This document shows, in pieces, positions 47,454 through 56,803 of a stretch of DNA of 64,000 nt (positions are counted from its first letter, which is position 1; the number at the start of each line of letters is the position of its first letter). The translations under genes were made by a program, and so were the position numbers. Source of the DNA: Nostoc sp. CHAB 5844 (GTDB taxonomy: Bacteria; Cyanobacteriota; Cyanobacteriia; Cyanobacteriales; Nostocaceae); the NCBI RefSeq assembly GCF_020829595.1, contig NZ_JAIVFW010000020.1, forward strand, positions 42,442-106,441, given 5' to 3'. The notes under the pieces are model-generated. The model made no database searches, had not been told where the DNA came from, and was given only the letters and a program-made list of their open reading frames with translations.

Positions 47454-48179
47454 TTATGAATTGACGAGAAACAAAGAATCGGGAGAAAAGCTATATTTAG
47501 AAATTTGACGCTGGATTCCATTAAAGAATTGCACACGAGCGTCCATTGCTTCTACAATAGCCAGCTTAACCTTGATATCGCTATCTTCTTCACTCATTGC
47601 AATTCGAGGTTCAATAACTTCTGCTAGTTTTGCTGCATGGCTATCATCCACATCAATATGGACTTCAAAAAAGATTAAAGATTCTTTAGGTAAAGGAGCA
47701 GCTCCAACAATTCCGTTATATAGTTGCGTGTACAAAGAGCTAACAATTCCTTCAGAAGCATAACAAACTGCACCCAGCGCTGCTAAGTAGCCATATTGAT
47801 GTGGAATTCGTAAATAGGTTTCAATTAAGGCACGAGTTTCTGGAGCTGTGGGTAATTTTGCTAAAGTGTTGTCATCAATACCAAGTGCGCGGGTAAATCG
47901 ACGAAACAGTTCTGGATGAGACTTATCTGAATCTCCCTGTCCCATTTCGTCAAATAGGTTTTCTAAGATAACTAACTGAACAACTTCATCTGGGCAGCAA
48001 GACAAGATACTGGCTAAAATTCGATTAAATTCTTTGGAGAATTTATACATCTGAACAGCTAAGATCTGTATGTCTGAAAGGTATAAATTTCCAGTACGAC
48101 AACGCCTCAGGAAATCATGGTTCCATAAAGGATGATTAACCGTAATTTCACTGTAAGAATGTTTGATTAAAGATGACAT
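47454..48179 (-). CDS. Heme-oxygenase-like di-iron oxidase (HDO/TenA-like iron-containing redox enzyme)
   Basis: A 241-residue all-helical protein. Candidate metal ligands follow the HDO spacing: E78 and H88 in NLFDEMGQGDSDKSHPELF, E143 in YASEGIV, then H174, D178 and H181 in EVHIDVDDSHAAK. The last three keep the H-x3-D-x2-H pattern of this superfamily (CADD, UndA and SznF are known members). Such enzymes carry out oxidative cleavage or N-oxygenation in biosynthesis. A 13-bp gap to the upstream methyltransferase gene suggests one operon. The specific product is unknown; a TenA-type thiaminase is less likely because of the ligand set. Confidence 0.8.
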   Translation of the reverse strand: MSSLIKHSYSEITVNHPLWNHDFLRRCRTGNLYLSDIQILAVQMYKFSKEFNRILASILSCCPDEVVQLVILENLFDEMGQGDSDKSHPELFRRFTRALGIDDNTLAKLPTAPETRALIETYLRIPHQYGYLAALGAVCYASEGIVSSLYTQLYNGIVGAAPLPKESLIFFEVHIDVDDSHAAKLAEVIEPRIAMSEEDSDIKVKLAIVEAMDARVQFFNGIQRQISKYSFSPDSLFLVNS

Positions 48180-48192
48180 AGTGCGTTATTTA

Positions 48193-48963
48193 CTATTTCG
48201 ATACTTTGATGGCTAAATGGAGAGGTAAATCGAGTAAAGGACTAAAAAATGATTGATCTAATGCAATATGCTCTGGAGTAACACGTAATTCTTGCAAAGT
48301 TGGCATGGTATTGAAGCCAGCAATTTTCATAGCACTAAAATAATCCTCAAGAGTTTTGTGGATTAGTTGGACATTTAGCCAAGAACCATCACGCTTCCAA
48401 ATACGACCAGGAAACAGCTGATCCCGTTTGCTAAAGTAGCCTTTATTTTCAACTTCAAAATAGAATGGATATGCTGCTTCCCGCATATATGGAAAAGACG
48501 GATGAGGTATGCTGAATATGAATTGACCTCCAGGTTGAAGAATACGTGCAACTTCTTTCATACATTCTTGGGTCTGAGAAATTGTCAAATAGTTAAATAA
48601 GAAAACTGCAACTATTAAGTCAATTTCTTCATTACCAAATTGTTTAAGGTCGGTAGCACATCCTACTTCGTATGTGATTCCTAAACCTTCTTCTAACTCT
48701 TGTGAACGAGCTGCTTCTATCATTCCTTGGGAAAGGTCTATGCCATGAACTTTTGCAGCACCCCGTCGCCGTAACTCTCGACTGCAATAACCTTCACCAC
48801 AACCTAGATCTAGTACTCGCAGTTCATGAACAGGTTCACAAAGTTCTAGTATAAAAGGACGTGCTGTAAAGTCAGAGAGAGAAATAGGTTGATTTCTAAT
48901 CCACTCTGATGCTGTGCAATTATATAACTGCTTAGTAGATTTAGTATTATTTAACATTGACAT
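48193..48963 (-). CDS. Class I SAM-dependent methyltransferase
   Basis: A 256-residue enzyme. Motif I is LRVLDLGCGEGYCSRELRRR near residue 47-66, with VHGIDLSQGMIEAAR as motif II and IDLIVAVFLFNYL as the adenine-site motif. FIFSIPHPSFPYMREAA follows, as in small-molecule methyltransferases. An ATG at 48963 and another two codons later (48957) are both possible starts. The next gene downstream is the di-iron oxidase, 13 bp away. Together they suggest a short biosynthetic unit. The substrate is not known. Confidence 0.85.
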   Translation of the reverse strand: MSMLNNTKSTKQLYNCTASEWIRNQPISLSDFTARPFILELCEPVHELRVLDLGCGEGYCSRELRRRGAAKVHGIDLSQGMIEAARSQELEEGLGITYEVGCATDLKQFGNEEIDLIVAVFLFNYLTISQTQECMKEVARILQPGGQFIFSIPHPSFPYMREAAYPFYFEVENKGYFSKRDQLFPGRIWKRDGSWLNVQLIHKTLEDYFSAMKIAGFNTMPTLQELRVTPEHIALDQSFFSPLLDLPLHLAIKVSK

Positions 48964-49424
48964 TATTAAATGATTATTTATATTTTGGATATATTAATCT
49001 TTGTACATTTCAAAATTCAAAAGACTAATAAGTACTGAAATTATTTATTTTCTAACATCCATTATCTGAAATTTTAAATGTAGATTTTACTGAAATTTAT
49101 TTATTTAATCTGTTTTTGGCTAGATCGCGTTCACTTGCAGTATATTAGATGCTTACTAACATCAAAATATTGATTATTTAAACGCAACTAAATAAATCTA
49201 TATCTCACTTCATAAATTCTTTATTCTAAAAATATACATAAAATTCATAATTCTCTTTGCTTATTAAGTTGTCTTTAATTTCATCTGACTTTAACTGAGA
49301 TTACTAATAATTAATAATTCGCTAAAGATAAACTTAAAAATAAAGTAGTATATCTTACGAAGGAGAAATAGAATAAAGTTGTTAACTTTTAATAACAGTA
49401 TTCGTTTTAAAAAACGATTTATCT
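48964..49424. other. 461-bp AT-rich divergent gap
   Basis: It lies between the minus-strand methyltransferase/di-iron oxidase genes and the plus-strand oxygenase gene, so it should contain both promoters. No strong palindrome or gene is visible. Confidence 0.55.
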
Positions 49425-49472
49425 GTGGATATACTAAGTAGTTCGGCTAAGTTAAAAATATTTCAGGAAAAA

Positions 49473-50462
49473 ATGATAATCAAAGAATCACCAGTAACCG
49501 ATCAATTACAATATGATCGTGCGATCGCTTTTTCTCAACTTGGTGACAAATTATTCAATGAGCTTGCACAAAGAATTGCTACAAGGCATCAGTACCGATT
49601 GCTATTTGAACATACATTAAAACCTGAGCTATTCCAGCAGATTAGAGTCGCAGCCGCAGGTTACATTTCAGCGTGTCTGAATAGTCCAATTATTCTCTCA
49701 GAGAATGAAATGCTAAATCGGCTGTTAGAAGCGAGAAATACTTTACCTAACTACACTGGAACTGGCTTATTAATGCCCAAGCGAGAACACACTTTAGCAT
49801 TTAATATGTTTCAAAAAAGTGTGGCTGAAGCTTTCTACCAACTGGGTGCAAATGACATCATTGATGCAGTAGATTTACCAGTAAATCTACGTATGGTTTA
49901 TGGTCAAACTAGTGCAGAAAAGCTGCGTTTGCCCTTTACTAGTTCAAAGTGTCATAGTGATGTATGGGCTGGTGTTCCAGCTGATGCAACTGTAGTTGTT
50001 TTACCATTGTTTGGTGATATTGAGAATATCACCATCGAAGCAGGTGAAATGCCCCGTGACATGGAACTACAAGCTATGCATGTGATGTCTGACTTCGACG
50101 AAGGTAAAGATATTCCGATGGTTGTTTCTTACGCAGAAGCAAAACTACAACACGGGACGATGTATTTTAATGATGCACGCGGATTGCACCAAACAGTTAG
50201 AAGGAAAACAGAAGGTCTGAGGATTTCAGTAGATTTTCGGTTTCGGAGGAAATTTAATGAAGCTTACCGAGCAATGGTAGCACCCAGTATTGCTGGTGTT
50301 GAAGAAGATATGAGTGTTCCTTATGAAAACTGGCTGAAGGTTGGTAAAGAAACTTTAATTGTATTTGATGAAACTGTTGAACAGATGAAACAACGCCAAC
50401 AGACTAAAGTTTCTGAGCCTCTTTATACTAGAGGGTATCGCCTCGTAAAAATGTTTAATTGA
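49473..50462 (+). CDS. Probable 2OG-Fe(II)-type oxygenase of unknown substrate
   Basis: About 329 residues. The ATG at 49473 is preferred over the GTG at 49425 because AGGA lies 4 bases before it (49465-49468). The sequence has an H-x-D motif in SSKCHSDVWAGVP near residue 165 and a distal histidine with a following arginine in RGLHQTVRRKTEGLRISVDF, the layout of the Fe(II)/2-oxoglutarate oxygenase superfamily. No close family is recognised. It is divergent from the methyltransferase and di-iron oxidase genes and may share their regulation. Confidence 0.7.
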   Translation: MIIKESPVTDQLQYDRAIAFSQLGDKLFNELAQRIATRHQYRLLFEHTLKPELFQQIRVAAAGYISACLNSPIILSENEMLNRLLEARNTLPNYTGTGLLMPKREHTLAFNMFQKSVAEAFYQLGANDIIDAVDLPVNLRMVYGQTSAEKLRLPFTSSKCHSDVWAGVPADATVVVLPLFGDIENITIEAGEMPRDMELQAMHVMSDFDEGKDIPMVVSYAEAKLQHGTMYFNDARGLHQTVRRKTEGLRISVDFRFRRKFNEAYRAMVAPSIAGVEEDMSVPYENWLKVGKETLIVFDETVEQMKQRQQTKVSEPLYTRGYRLVKMFN

Positions 50463-50493
50463 ATTCTAGGAATAATTTAGAAATAGTCTTCAA

Positions 50494-50539
50494 AATAGGG
50501 AACAGGAAATGGTATAGTGCTTACTTTCTGTTCCCTATT
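50494..50539. terminator. Bidirectional hairpin between convergent genes
   Basis: A 12-bp perfect stem (50494-50505 with 50528-50539) lies between the oxygenase gene and dapF, which point toward each other. It starts and ends AT-rich, so it can serve both. Confidence 0.75.
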
Positions 50540-50542
50540 AAG

Positions 50543-51382
50543 TTATGCAGTACCCTTAAACACTCGTTCAGCCGGGCCAGTCATATAAATTCGTTGGTCT
50601 ATTTCTGACCATTCAATTTGCAAGCAACCTCCTGGTAATTCTACAGTAGCAGAGCGATCGCATCTTCCAGTTAACACGCCAGCCACAAGGGATGCACACG
50701 CACCTGTACCACAAGCTAATGTGATACCTGCACCTCTCTCCCATACCCGCATTTTTAGATAGTCACGACTAACCACTTGAATAAATTCGGTGTTTGTTCT
50801 TTGAGGAAAAACTGGGTGATGTTCAAACTTCAGTCCGATGGTTTCTAGAGGAATCGCTGCTACATCTTCGACAAAAGTGATGCAGTGGGGATTACCCATA
50901 CTCACACAGGTAACTTCCCAAGTTTGCCCTGCTACTTCTAGAGGTTGATTGATAACTTTGGTATCAGCTGCACTCAGGGTGGTGGGGATTTCTCCAGCTA
51001 GTAGCCGAGGTAAACCCATATCCACCTTGACTTGACCATCGGGCGTTAGCTGGGGTGTAATTGTACCAGCCAAGGTATGTATACGATATTTATCTTGATT
51101 GCGAGATACACCTTCTAAATCGGCGAGAAACGCAGCTAGACAGCGAATGCCGTTACCACACATTTCGGGTTCTGAACCATCGGAATTAAAAATCCGCATG
51201 GTGTAGTCAGTACCGTTTTCTCCGGGTAAGGCAAAAATCACACCATCTGCACCAATACCAAAGTGGCGATCGCACCACTGAATTGCCTGCTCTGGAGTTA
51301 GGACTGGCGAGGATGACGAGCGATTATCAATTAAAATAAAGTCGTTTCCTAGACCGTGATACTTAGTAAATTCGATTGCCAT
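50543..51382 (-). CDS. dapF: Diaminopimelate epimerase
   Basis: A 279-residue PLP-independent epimerase. [20 protein letters not shown] is the classic start. The two catalytic cysteines are in [12 protein letters not shown] near residue 75 and [12 protein letters not shown] near residue 224, each followed by the G-N-G or G-T-G substrate loop. It converts LL- to meso-diaminopimelate for lysine and peptidoglycan synthesis. It is divergent from hfq; this gene pair is familiar in cyanobacteria. Confidence 0.96.
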   Translation of the reverse strand: MAIEFTKYHGLGNDFILIDNRSSSSPVLTPEQAIQWCDRHFGIGADGVIFALPGENGTDYTMRIFNSDGSEPEMCGNGIRCLAAFLADLEGVSRNQDKYRIHTLAGTITPQLTPDGQVKVDMGLPRLLAGEIPTTLSAADTKVINQPLEVAGQTWEVTCVSMGNPHCITFVEDVAAIPLETIGLKFEHHPVFPQRTNTEFIQVVSRDYLKMRVWERGAGITLACGTGACASLVAGVLTGRCDRSATVELPGGCLQIEWSEIDQRIYMTGPAERVFKGTA

Positions 51383-51413
51383 TTTTCCAATGATGAATTA
51401 TCAATGATTAGGA

Positions 51414-51441
51414 AAGTATGAAGTATGAAGTATGAAGTATG
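51414..51441. repeat. Short tandem repeat, 4 x 7 bp
   Basis: Four exact copies of AAGTATG sit in the dapF-hfq divergent gap, in or near the dapF promoter region. Heptamer repeats of this kind are common between cyanobacterial genes and vary in copy number between strains. Confidence 0.85.
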
Positions 51442-51525
51442 AAATTTTGTCCTTCATAATTGATAGTTCATAATTTACAACTCTTTCTTAAAACATTTTC
51501 TATTGTGCATAAACCATTATCAAAG

Positions 51526-51744
51526 ATGTCTACAACTGAATTTGATACGTCACTGCCAAGCATTCGGCAAGTGCAGAACCTCATTAAACAAGCAGCAGTA
51601 GTTGAGTTCAAACTGGTCACAGGCGACCTGTTGACAGGTAAGATTTTATGGCAAGATCCCAGTTGTGTGTGTATTGCGGATGAAAACAGTCAGCAAACAA
51701 CCATTTGGAAACAAGCGATCGCCTACTTCCAACCCAAAGGTTAA
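51526..51744 (+). CDS. hfq: Cyanobacterial Hfq (Sm-like protein)
   Basis: A 72-residue protein from the ATG at 51526; the extra 22 residues from 51460 do not resemble the family. LPSIRQVQNLIKQAAVVEFK, then LVTGDLLTGKILWQDPSCVC, match the Sm1 region, and TIWKQAIAYFQPKG the Sm2 end. Cyanobacterial Hfq is short and divergent from the enterobacterial form and is linked to motility through the pilus machinery. It is divergent from dapF and ends 3 bp before the antiporter gene, tail to tail. Confidence 0.93.
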   Translation: MSTTEFDTSLPSIRQVQNLIKQAAVVEFKLVTGDLLTGKILWQDPSCVCIADENSQQTTIWKQAIAYFQPKG

Positions 51745-51747
51745 TCC

Positions 51748-54066
51748 TTAAGGCAGTAGCTCTTTCAGCGTTTGTGCTTCATTAGCTTTTGTTATGGGAA
51801 TAGATAAAGGCACTTGATTGGCTGCGGTGAATAAGGGTTGTAGTTGATTCAAAGTCGGTAAGCTACCGCACAATAATACTTGGTCGTCAACTTTTAAGTC
51901 TGTTTTTTCATCAGGGCGGCGAATAAACTTACCATCGCGTCTCAGTGCTTGCACCTGCACGGATTTTTCGTGCTTCTTCAAGTCTGCAATGGTTTTCTTC
52001 TCAATTGGAGCATCAGCATCGACGGCTATCCACTGACAAGCACTATTTTCTCCAGGAACGGCTATCTTGCCCTGAGCAAATTCTTCTAAGGCTGCTAGTT
52101 CCTCAGATGCGCCGACAACCAATAAGCGATCGCCTTCTTCTAATTTGGTTTGATTATTGGGATAGTCGATTTCATTTCCATTAGCGCGGCAAATTGCCAT
52201 CAAACTCACCCCTGTTAAGTAACGCATATCTGCTTCTTCTAAGCTCATACCAATTAGAGGTGAAGTAGATGGTAGGGGATACCAGCGACGATTTAAATCA
52301 CGGGTTGCTTGTCGTAAATCGCGGGAAACCTCGTCAGCAGAACGTTCTGGCCGCAAATCTAAGTAATGATCGTTGCGGATTTGTTGCATCTCGCGTTGGA
52401 CGATAAAGGGTGAGAAGCCTAAGCCATTTAATAGATAAGTTGCCATTTCTAAACTGGCTTCAAATTCTGGTTGTACTACTTCCCTCGCCCCTAGTTGATA
52501 AAGTACTTCAATATTTTTGTCTTGGGTAGCGCGGACAACCAAATTTAACTCTGGGTGTAATTCTAAGGCACGTTTTAAGCAAAGACGAGTACTCATTGGA
52601 TCAGGAAGTGCGATCGCCATTCCTTTGGCGTGGTTTACACCTGCGGTTTCTAGAACGTGAAAACTCACGCAGTTACCATAGACATAAGGCACTCCAGCAT
52701 CTCGTAACTGCTGAATTCGACTTTCTGATTGGTCGATTACTACTACAGGCAAGTCATGCTGTTGCAACAACTTTACTAAATTCTTACCCACACGCCCATA
52801 GCCACAGACAACTATATGGTCTTTTATAGGTAATTCTTCTGATACATCTCGTGCTTCACCTTCTCCAGCTAAATAGGGTTTCAGCCAAGGCATGGATTCG
52901 GCAAGATTAAATAAAAACGGTAGTAACCGCAGCACAAAAGGAGTCAGGATTAGGGTGACTGCTGTCGTTCCCAGGATTAATAAATATATGCGTCGAGATA
53001 CCAACCCCAGCGCTTGTCCTTCACTAGCAAGCACAAAGGAAAATTCCCCAATTTGTGCTAGTCCCAACCCAGCAATTAAGGCTGTTTTTAACGGGTAGCG
53101 GAACAGTTTGACTAAGGGGGTAATAATCAAAAACTTACCGACAAACACCAGCGCCACTAACCCTAAAATTAATTCCAGATTCTTCCATAAAAACACTGGG
53201 TCAATTAGCATCCCAATGGCGGCAAAGAATAAACTGGCAAAAATATCTCGTAGTGGTTCTACGTAAGTCAGGGTTTGGTCGGCATACTCGACCTCAGAAA
53301 TCATCAAGCCTGCGACGAATGCTCCCATTTCAATCGACAAGCCCAAATACTCTGTCAATAGAGCAATACCTAAGCATAGAGCCACTACACCTAGTAAAAA
53401 TAATTCTCGACTTTCGGTGCGGGCTAACATTCGCAATAATGGCGGTATGAGCCAAATGCCTGCGACTACTGCCCCAGCGGCAAATAAACCAATCCGCACC
53501 AACGCTGTGAGTACTGCTATGCCAATGACTTCTCCTGGTGCGTGCAGCGCGGGTAAAACGGCAAGCATTAGCCCTAAAGCTAAGTCTTGGACTACCAAAA
53601 TACCAAGCATTACCTGCCCGTGGGGCGTTTCCGTTTCGTTACGCTCCATCAAGCACTTGAGGACAACGGCTGTGGAAGACAAGGAGAGAATTGACCCCAA
53701 AAATACGCCTTTGGCGGGTAAACTGCCCCAAGCTCCCGTTACGCCACACACCAGCACTGTGACTAAGATTGTCAAGGCTATTTGCAGTCCACCTCCACCA
53801 AGGGCGATCGCTTTTACTTTTTTTAATTCGGCAAAAGAAAATTCTACACCCAAAGCAAATAATAGAAAGGCAACCCCGAACTGTGCCAAAGTCTCAACTT
53901 GAATAACTTCTTTAATCAACCCTAGCCCAGCAGGCCCAACAACCATTCCGCCGATGAGATACCCCAACAACACCGGTTGTCTTAACAGCGATGCCAACAG
54001 CCCGCCACAGGCTGCGACTGCCAAAACTGATACTAAGTCGACAATTAATCTAAAATCTTCCTGCAC
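51748..54066 (-). CDS. KefB/CPA2-type cation:proton antiporter with RCK domains
   Basis: A 772-residue protein. About twelve membrane helices occupy residues 5-390 (a Na_H_Exchanger domain starting LVSVLAVAACGGLLASLLRQ). Then comes a TrkA-N domain with the NAD-binding motif HIVVCGYGRVGKNLVKLLQQ near residue 416, and two TrkA-C domains near 590-660 and 680-750. It exchanges K+ or Na+ for protons across a membrane, gated by nucleotide binding at the TrkA part. It stands alone between hfq and the GT39 gene. Confidence 0.92.
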   Translation of the reverse strand: MQEDFRLIVDLVSVLAVAACGGLLASLLRQPVLLGYLIGGMVVGPAGLGLIKEVIQVETLAQFGVAFLLFALGVEFSFAELKKVKAIALGGGGLQIALTILVTVLVCGVTGAWGSLPAKGVFLGSILSLSSTAVVLKCLMERNETETPHGQVMLGILVVQDLALGLMLAVLPALHAPGEVIGIAVLTALVRIGLFAAGAVVAGIWLIPPLLRMLARTESRELFLLGVVALCLGIALLTEYLGLSIEMGAFVAGLMISEVEYADQTLTYVEPLRDIFASLFFAAIGMLIDPVFLWKNLELILGLVALVFVGKFLIITPLVKLFRYPLKTALIAGLGLAQIGEFSFVLASEGQALGLVSRRIYLLILGTTAVTLILTPFVLRLLPFLFNLAESMPWLKPYLAGEGEARDVSEELPIKDHIVVCGYGRVGKNLVKLLQQHDLPVVVIDQSESRIQQLRDAGVPYVYGNCVSFHVLETAGVNHAKGMAIALPDPMSTRLCLKRALELHPELNLVVRATQDKNIEVLYQLGAREVVQPEFEASLEMATYLLNGLGFSPFIVQREMQQIRNDHYLDLRPERSADEVSRDLRQATRDLNRRWYPLPSTSPLIGMSLEEADMRYLTGVSLMAICRANGNEIDYPNNQTKLEEGDRLLVVGASEELAALEEFAQGKIAVPGENSACQWIAVDADAPIEKKTIADLKKHEKSVQVQALRRDGKFIRRPDEKTDLKVDDQVLLCGSLPTLNQLQPLFTAANQVPLSIPITKANEAQTLKELLP

Positions 54067-54404
54067 AATCTTTAAAAATAACTATTAAGACCTGTTAACT
54101 TCAGCATACAAATTTTTATCTATCTAGAGGTTAAATTGTTGGTATAGAAACAACAAAATTTGTACTTTCGTCTTGAAACTGACCAATTACAACTTGCTTG
54201 AGCAGTTATTTACCAAGAACTTGAATATTAATTTATAGATTAGGCTAATTGCTGCCGCCATAACAAGCAAAAACCGATGTTTGGCAATGTGTTACTTGGC
54301 AAAATAAAAAGTATAAAACCATACTTAAAAGTCAGTATATTCAATAATGGTCTGGAAAAATAACACCTGAGATGGTCTTTTTCTTGTAATGTACTTACGG
54401 CTGG
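54067..54404. other. 338-bp gap with no gene
   Basis: AT-rich DNA between two divergently transcribed genes (antiporter and GT39). No clear promoter or repeat could be assigned by eye. Confidence 0.5.
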
Positions 54405-56054
54405 ATGACCGAAATTAATATATTGCTAACTTTTTCTACAATGAAAACTCTAGCTAGTCAACATTGCAAAAAATACTTTATCTGGCTAAAAATTATTGTT
54501 ATATGTATTTTGTTGTTAGGAATTTATTTTCGTTTCGTTAATCTTGATCGTAAAGTATATTGGGCAGATGAAGTTTATACATCATTATGGCTTTCTGGTC
54601 ATTCTAGTTCAGAAATTATTGAAAAATTTTATAATGGTGTAATTGTTAATGTTAGCGTAATACAAGAATACCAACAGCCACATATTGAACAAGGTATCAA
54701 TAGTGCAATTACTCGGCTGGCTTTAGAAGACTCTCAACATCCACCACTATATTACTGTCTTGCTTGGTTATGGTCAGTTTGGTTTGGTAAGTCAGTAGCT
54801 ATTATTAGAAGTTTATCTGCAATTATTAGTATACTTTCTTTAGTTAGTATATATTATCTCTGTCGAGAATTATTTGAGTTATCATTAACAAAGTGGATAG
54901 CTATTTCATTAATAGCTATCTCTCCGTTTCATGTGTTGTATGCTCAGGAAGCTAGAGAATATAGTCTTTGGATATTGACTATTTTAAGTTCTAGTTATTT
55001 TCTCCTACAAGCTTTAAGAAAAAAATCGTTTTTAAGCTGGTTAATTTATGCAGTTACACTTGCTCTAAGTTTCTATACATTTTTGTTATCAATATTTGTA
55101 GCACTTGGTCACGGTATCTATATATTAGGAATTAATAGTTACAAAAGAACTGAAACATTAATCGCTTACATTTTATCTTTGATAGCAGCAATTATAGCTT
55201 TTGTACCTTGGCTATTAATTATTTACCAAAGCCAAATGGCAGGAAAAATTCTACGACTAGAATGGCTGGCAGAACCAACTATTTTACCTGCATTAATTGG
55301 TAAGTGGTTATTAAATATCACAAGACTTTTAATTGACTGGGTAGATATTAATGAGCGTACCTCAATCACACAAATAGCTTGGCTGATACCGTTCGTTTTG
55401 GCATTACTTATTTTGATTGGCTATGCAATTTACTACCTCTATCGCTCAACTCCTAAAACTTCTTGGTTATTTCTACTAACTTTAATTTTGACAACAGCAA
55501 TAGCATTAATAATTCCTGATATTATCTTTGGAGGGAGACGTTCAGGAGTTGCTAGATATCTCATACCGACATTTTTAGGCATTCAACTGACAATTGCTCA
55601 TCTGTTGGCTAGTAAATTAGTCTCGATTCAGAATTTAAAATGGCAAAAAGTCTGGAGATTGATTACTATTTTTGTACTTTCCTGCGGTGTAGTATCTTGT
55701 GTAGTTATTTCTTCGGCTGGGGTTTGGTGGAATAAAGGTTCAGGCGATAATTTAAGGTTAGATCAAGTCGCATCTGTGATTAATCAAACTCCTCATGCTG
55801 TGGTAGTTAGTGATGCGAAATTCACATATATTTTAGGATTAACTCATTTACTTAATTCTGATGTGAATTTTCAATTAGCTACTCAGCCTCAAGAGTTAGC
55901 GATTCCCGCAACCAAAGATAATTTATTTTTGTTTTATTCATCAATAAATTTATACAACTATTTGAAGGTTAGCTATAATCTAGAACCTCTTTATATTGAC
56001 AAAAATCCAATTCTGGGTTTATGGAAATTACACCCTGTTAATCAGCGCAGTTGA
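54405..56054 (+). CDS. GT39-type polytopic membrane glycosyltransferase
   Basis: A 549-residue protein with about eleven to thirteen hydrophobic segments. The first outside loop has the acidic pair in KVYWADEVYTSLWLSG near residues 47-62, and the QHPPLYYCLAWLW segment follows near residue 108; both are hallmarks of PMT_2/GT39 enzymes. A short C-terminal soluble region ends the protein. The start could be the ATG at 54405 or at 54441. Its last 17 bp overlap the 3' end of the tetR gene. It may glycosylate a protein or lipid outside the cytoplasm; the acceptor is unknown. Confidence 0.82.
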   Translation: MTEINILLTFSTMKTLASQHCKKYFIWLKIIVICILLLGIYFRFVNLDRKVYWADEVYTSLWLSGHSSSEIIEKFYNGVIVNVSVIQEYQQPHIEQGINSAITRLALEDSQHPPLYYCLAWLWSVWFGKSVAIIRSLSAIISILSLVSIYYLCRELFELSLTKWIAISLIAISPFHVLYAQEAREYSLWILTILSSSYFLLQALRKKSFLSWLIYAVTLALSFYTFLLSIFVALGHGIYILGINSYKRTETLIAYILSLIAAIIAFVPWLLIIYQSQMAGKILRLEWLAEPTILPALIGKWLLNITRLLIDWVDINERTSITQIAWLIPFVLALLILIGYAIYYLYRSTPKTSWLFLLTLILTTAIALIIPDIIFGGRRSGVARYLIPTFLGIQLTIAHLLASKLVSIQNLKWQKVWRLITIFVLSCGVVSCVVISSAGVWWNKGSGDNLRLDQVASVINQTPHAVVVSDAKFTYILGLTHLLNSDVNFQLATQPQELAIPATKDNLFLFYSSINLYNYLKVSYNLEPLYIDKNPILGLWKLHPVNQRS

Positions 56055-56655
56055 CAATTAAATGTGTTAAAGCATCAATCAGGCGATCGCTCTCCATTGG
56101 CATAATATTTTTACCGTGCATAATCTCCTGGGTAATCACAAAATGCACTAATGAACCAATGAGTATCCTGGCTGTGGCTTCTGGGTCGGGGATGTTTAGT
56201 TCGGCACAAGATGCTAAATATTTACTGATAGTCTTGATTGCGGGTTTGGCTATGCTACCGATAAATACCTGTGCTAATTCGGGAAAACGCGCTGACTCTC
56301 CCATCAATAGCCGTTCAAATGCTTGATATTCTTGGTCATTCACCATCTGATCTAATGCTGTTTTGGCTAACCTTCGCAGCACTATGTAAGGTTCTCCTTG
56401 CAGGGGGTGCGTCCCCAAAATCGAATGAAACCGCTTTCTGGCTAGTTTCTCTATTAATGCCCGAAATAACCCTTCTTTATCTTGAAAATGGCTGTATACT
56501 GTCGCTTTAGAAACGCTGGCTGCTTCTGCCACTTTATCCATACTAGTAGCAGCATAACCGTGAGCGAGAAACTCCTGCATTGCCCCTTGGAGAATCTTTT
56601 CCACTTTCTCTGTTGAATTTGAACGGTCAATTTCCCCCACTTTTGGGCGTGCCAT
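56038..56655 (-). CDS. TetR/AcrR-family transcription regulator
   Basis: A 205-residue regulator. The DNA-binding HTH is at residues 15-60 (ILQGAMQEFLAHGYAATSMD, then ASVSKATVYSHFQDKEGLF), the canonical TetR pattern. The ligand-binding part is helical and of normal length. It is divergent from devB and its likely targets are the two operators at 56773-56790 and 56804-56821. Its 3' end overlaps the GT39 gene tail to tail. The effector is probably a substrate of the DevBCA exporter, by analogy with other TetR-exporter pairs. Confidence 0.93.
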   Translation of the reverse strand: MARPKVGEIDRSNSTEKVEKILQGAMQEFLAHGYAATSMDKVAEAASVSKATVYSHFQDKEGLFRALIEKLARKRFHSILGTHPLQGEPYIVLRRLAKTALDQMVNDQEYQAFERLLMGESARFPELAQVFIGSIAKPAIKTISKYLASCAELNIPDPEATARILIGSLVHFVITQEIMHGKNIMPMESDRLIDALTHLIVNCAD

Positions 56656-56768
56656 TTTTCTATATTCCTTATCTTGTAAACCGTCTTAAGAATTTCTGTA
56701 GCTGTAACACTTGAGTCGAAAGCAAGTCTGGCAATGCTCTTAAATAGTAAATACTTTTCGGCGATCGC

Positions 56769-56796
56769 TTGACTAAACTAATCGGTTTAGTATAAT
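56769..56796 (+). promoter_or_regulatory. Near-consensus promoter of devB
   Basis: TTGACT (56769-56774) and TATAAT (56791-56796) are 16 bp apart, an almost perfect sigma-70-type promoter. The expected start is near 56803, giving a leader of about 155 bases to the preferred GTG start of devB. The space between the boxes is filled by operator 1. Confidence 0.75.
56773..56790. promoter_or_regulatory. TetR operator 1
   Basis: CTAAACTAATCGGTTTAG is an inverted repeat (CTAAAC with GTTTAG) located between the -35 and -10 boxes of the devB promoter. Occupation would block RNA polymerase. Operator 2 repeats the same pattern 31 bp away. Confidence 0.75.
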
Positions 56797-56803
56797 CCTA
56801 ATT

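Noticed and set aside
47454..48179. Thiaminase TenA
   Set aside because: The H-x3-D-x2-H ligand motif fits di-iron oxidases, and no thiamine genes are nearby.
53417..53902. 161-residue plus-strand frame inside the antiporter gene
   Set aside because: It is the antisense shadow of a strongly supported membrane protein gene, without any recognisable domain.
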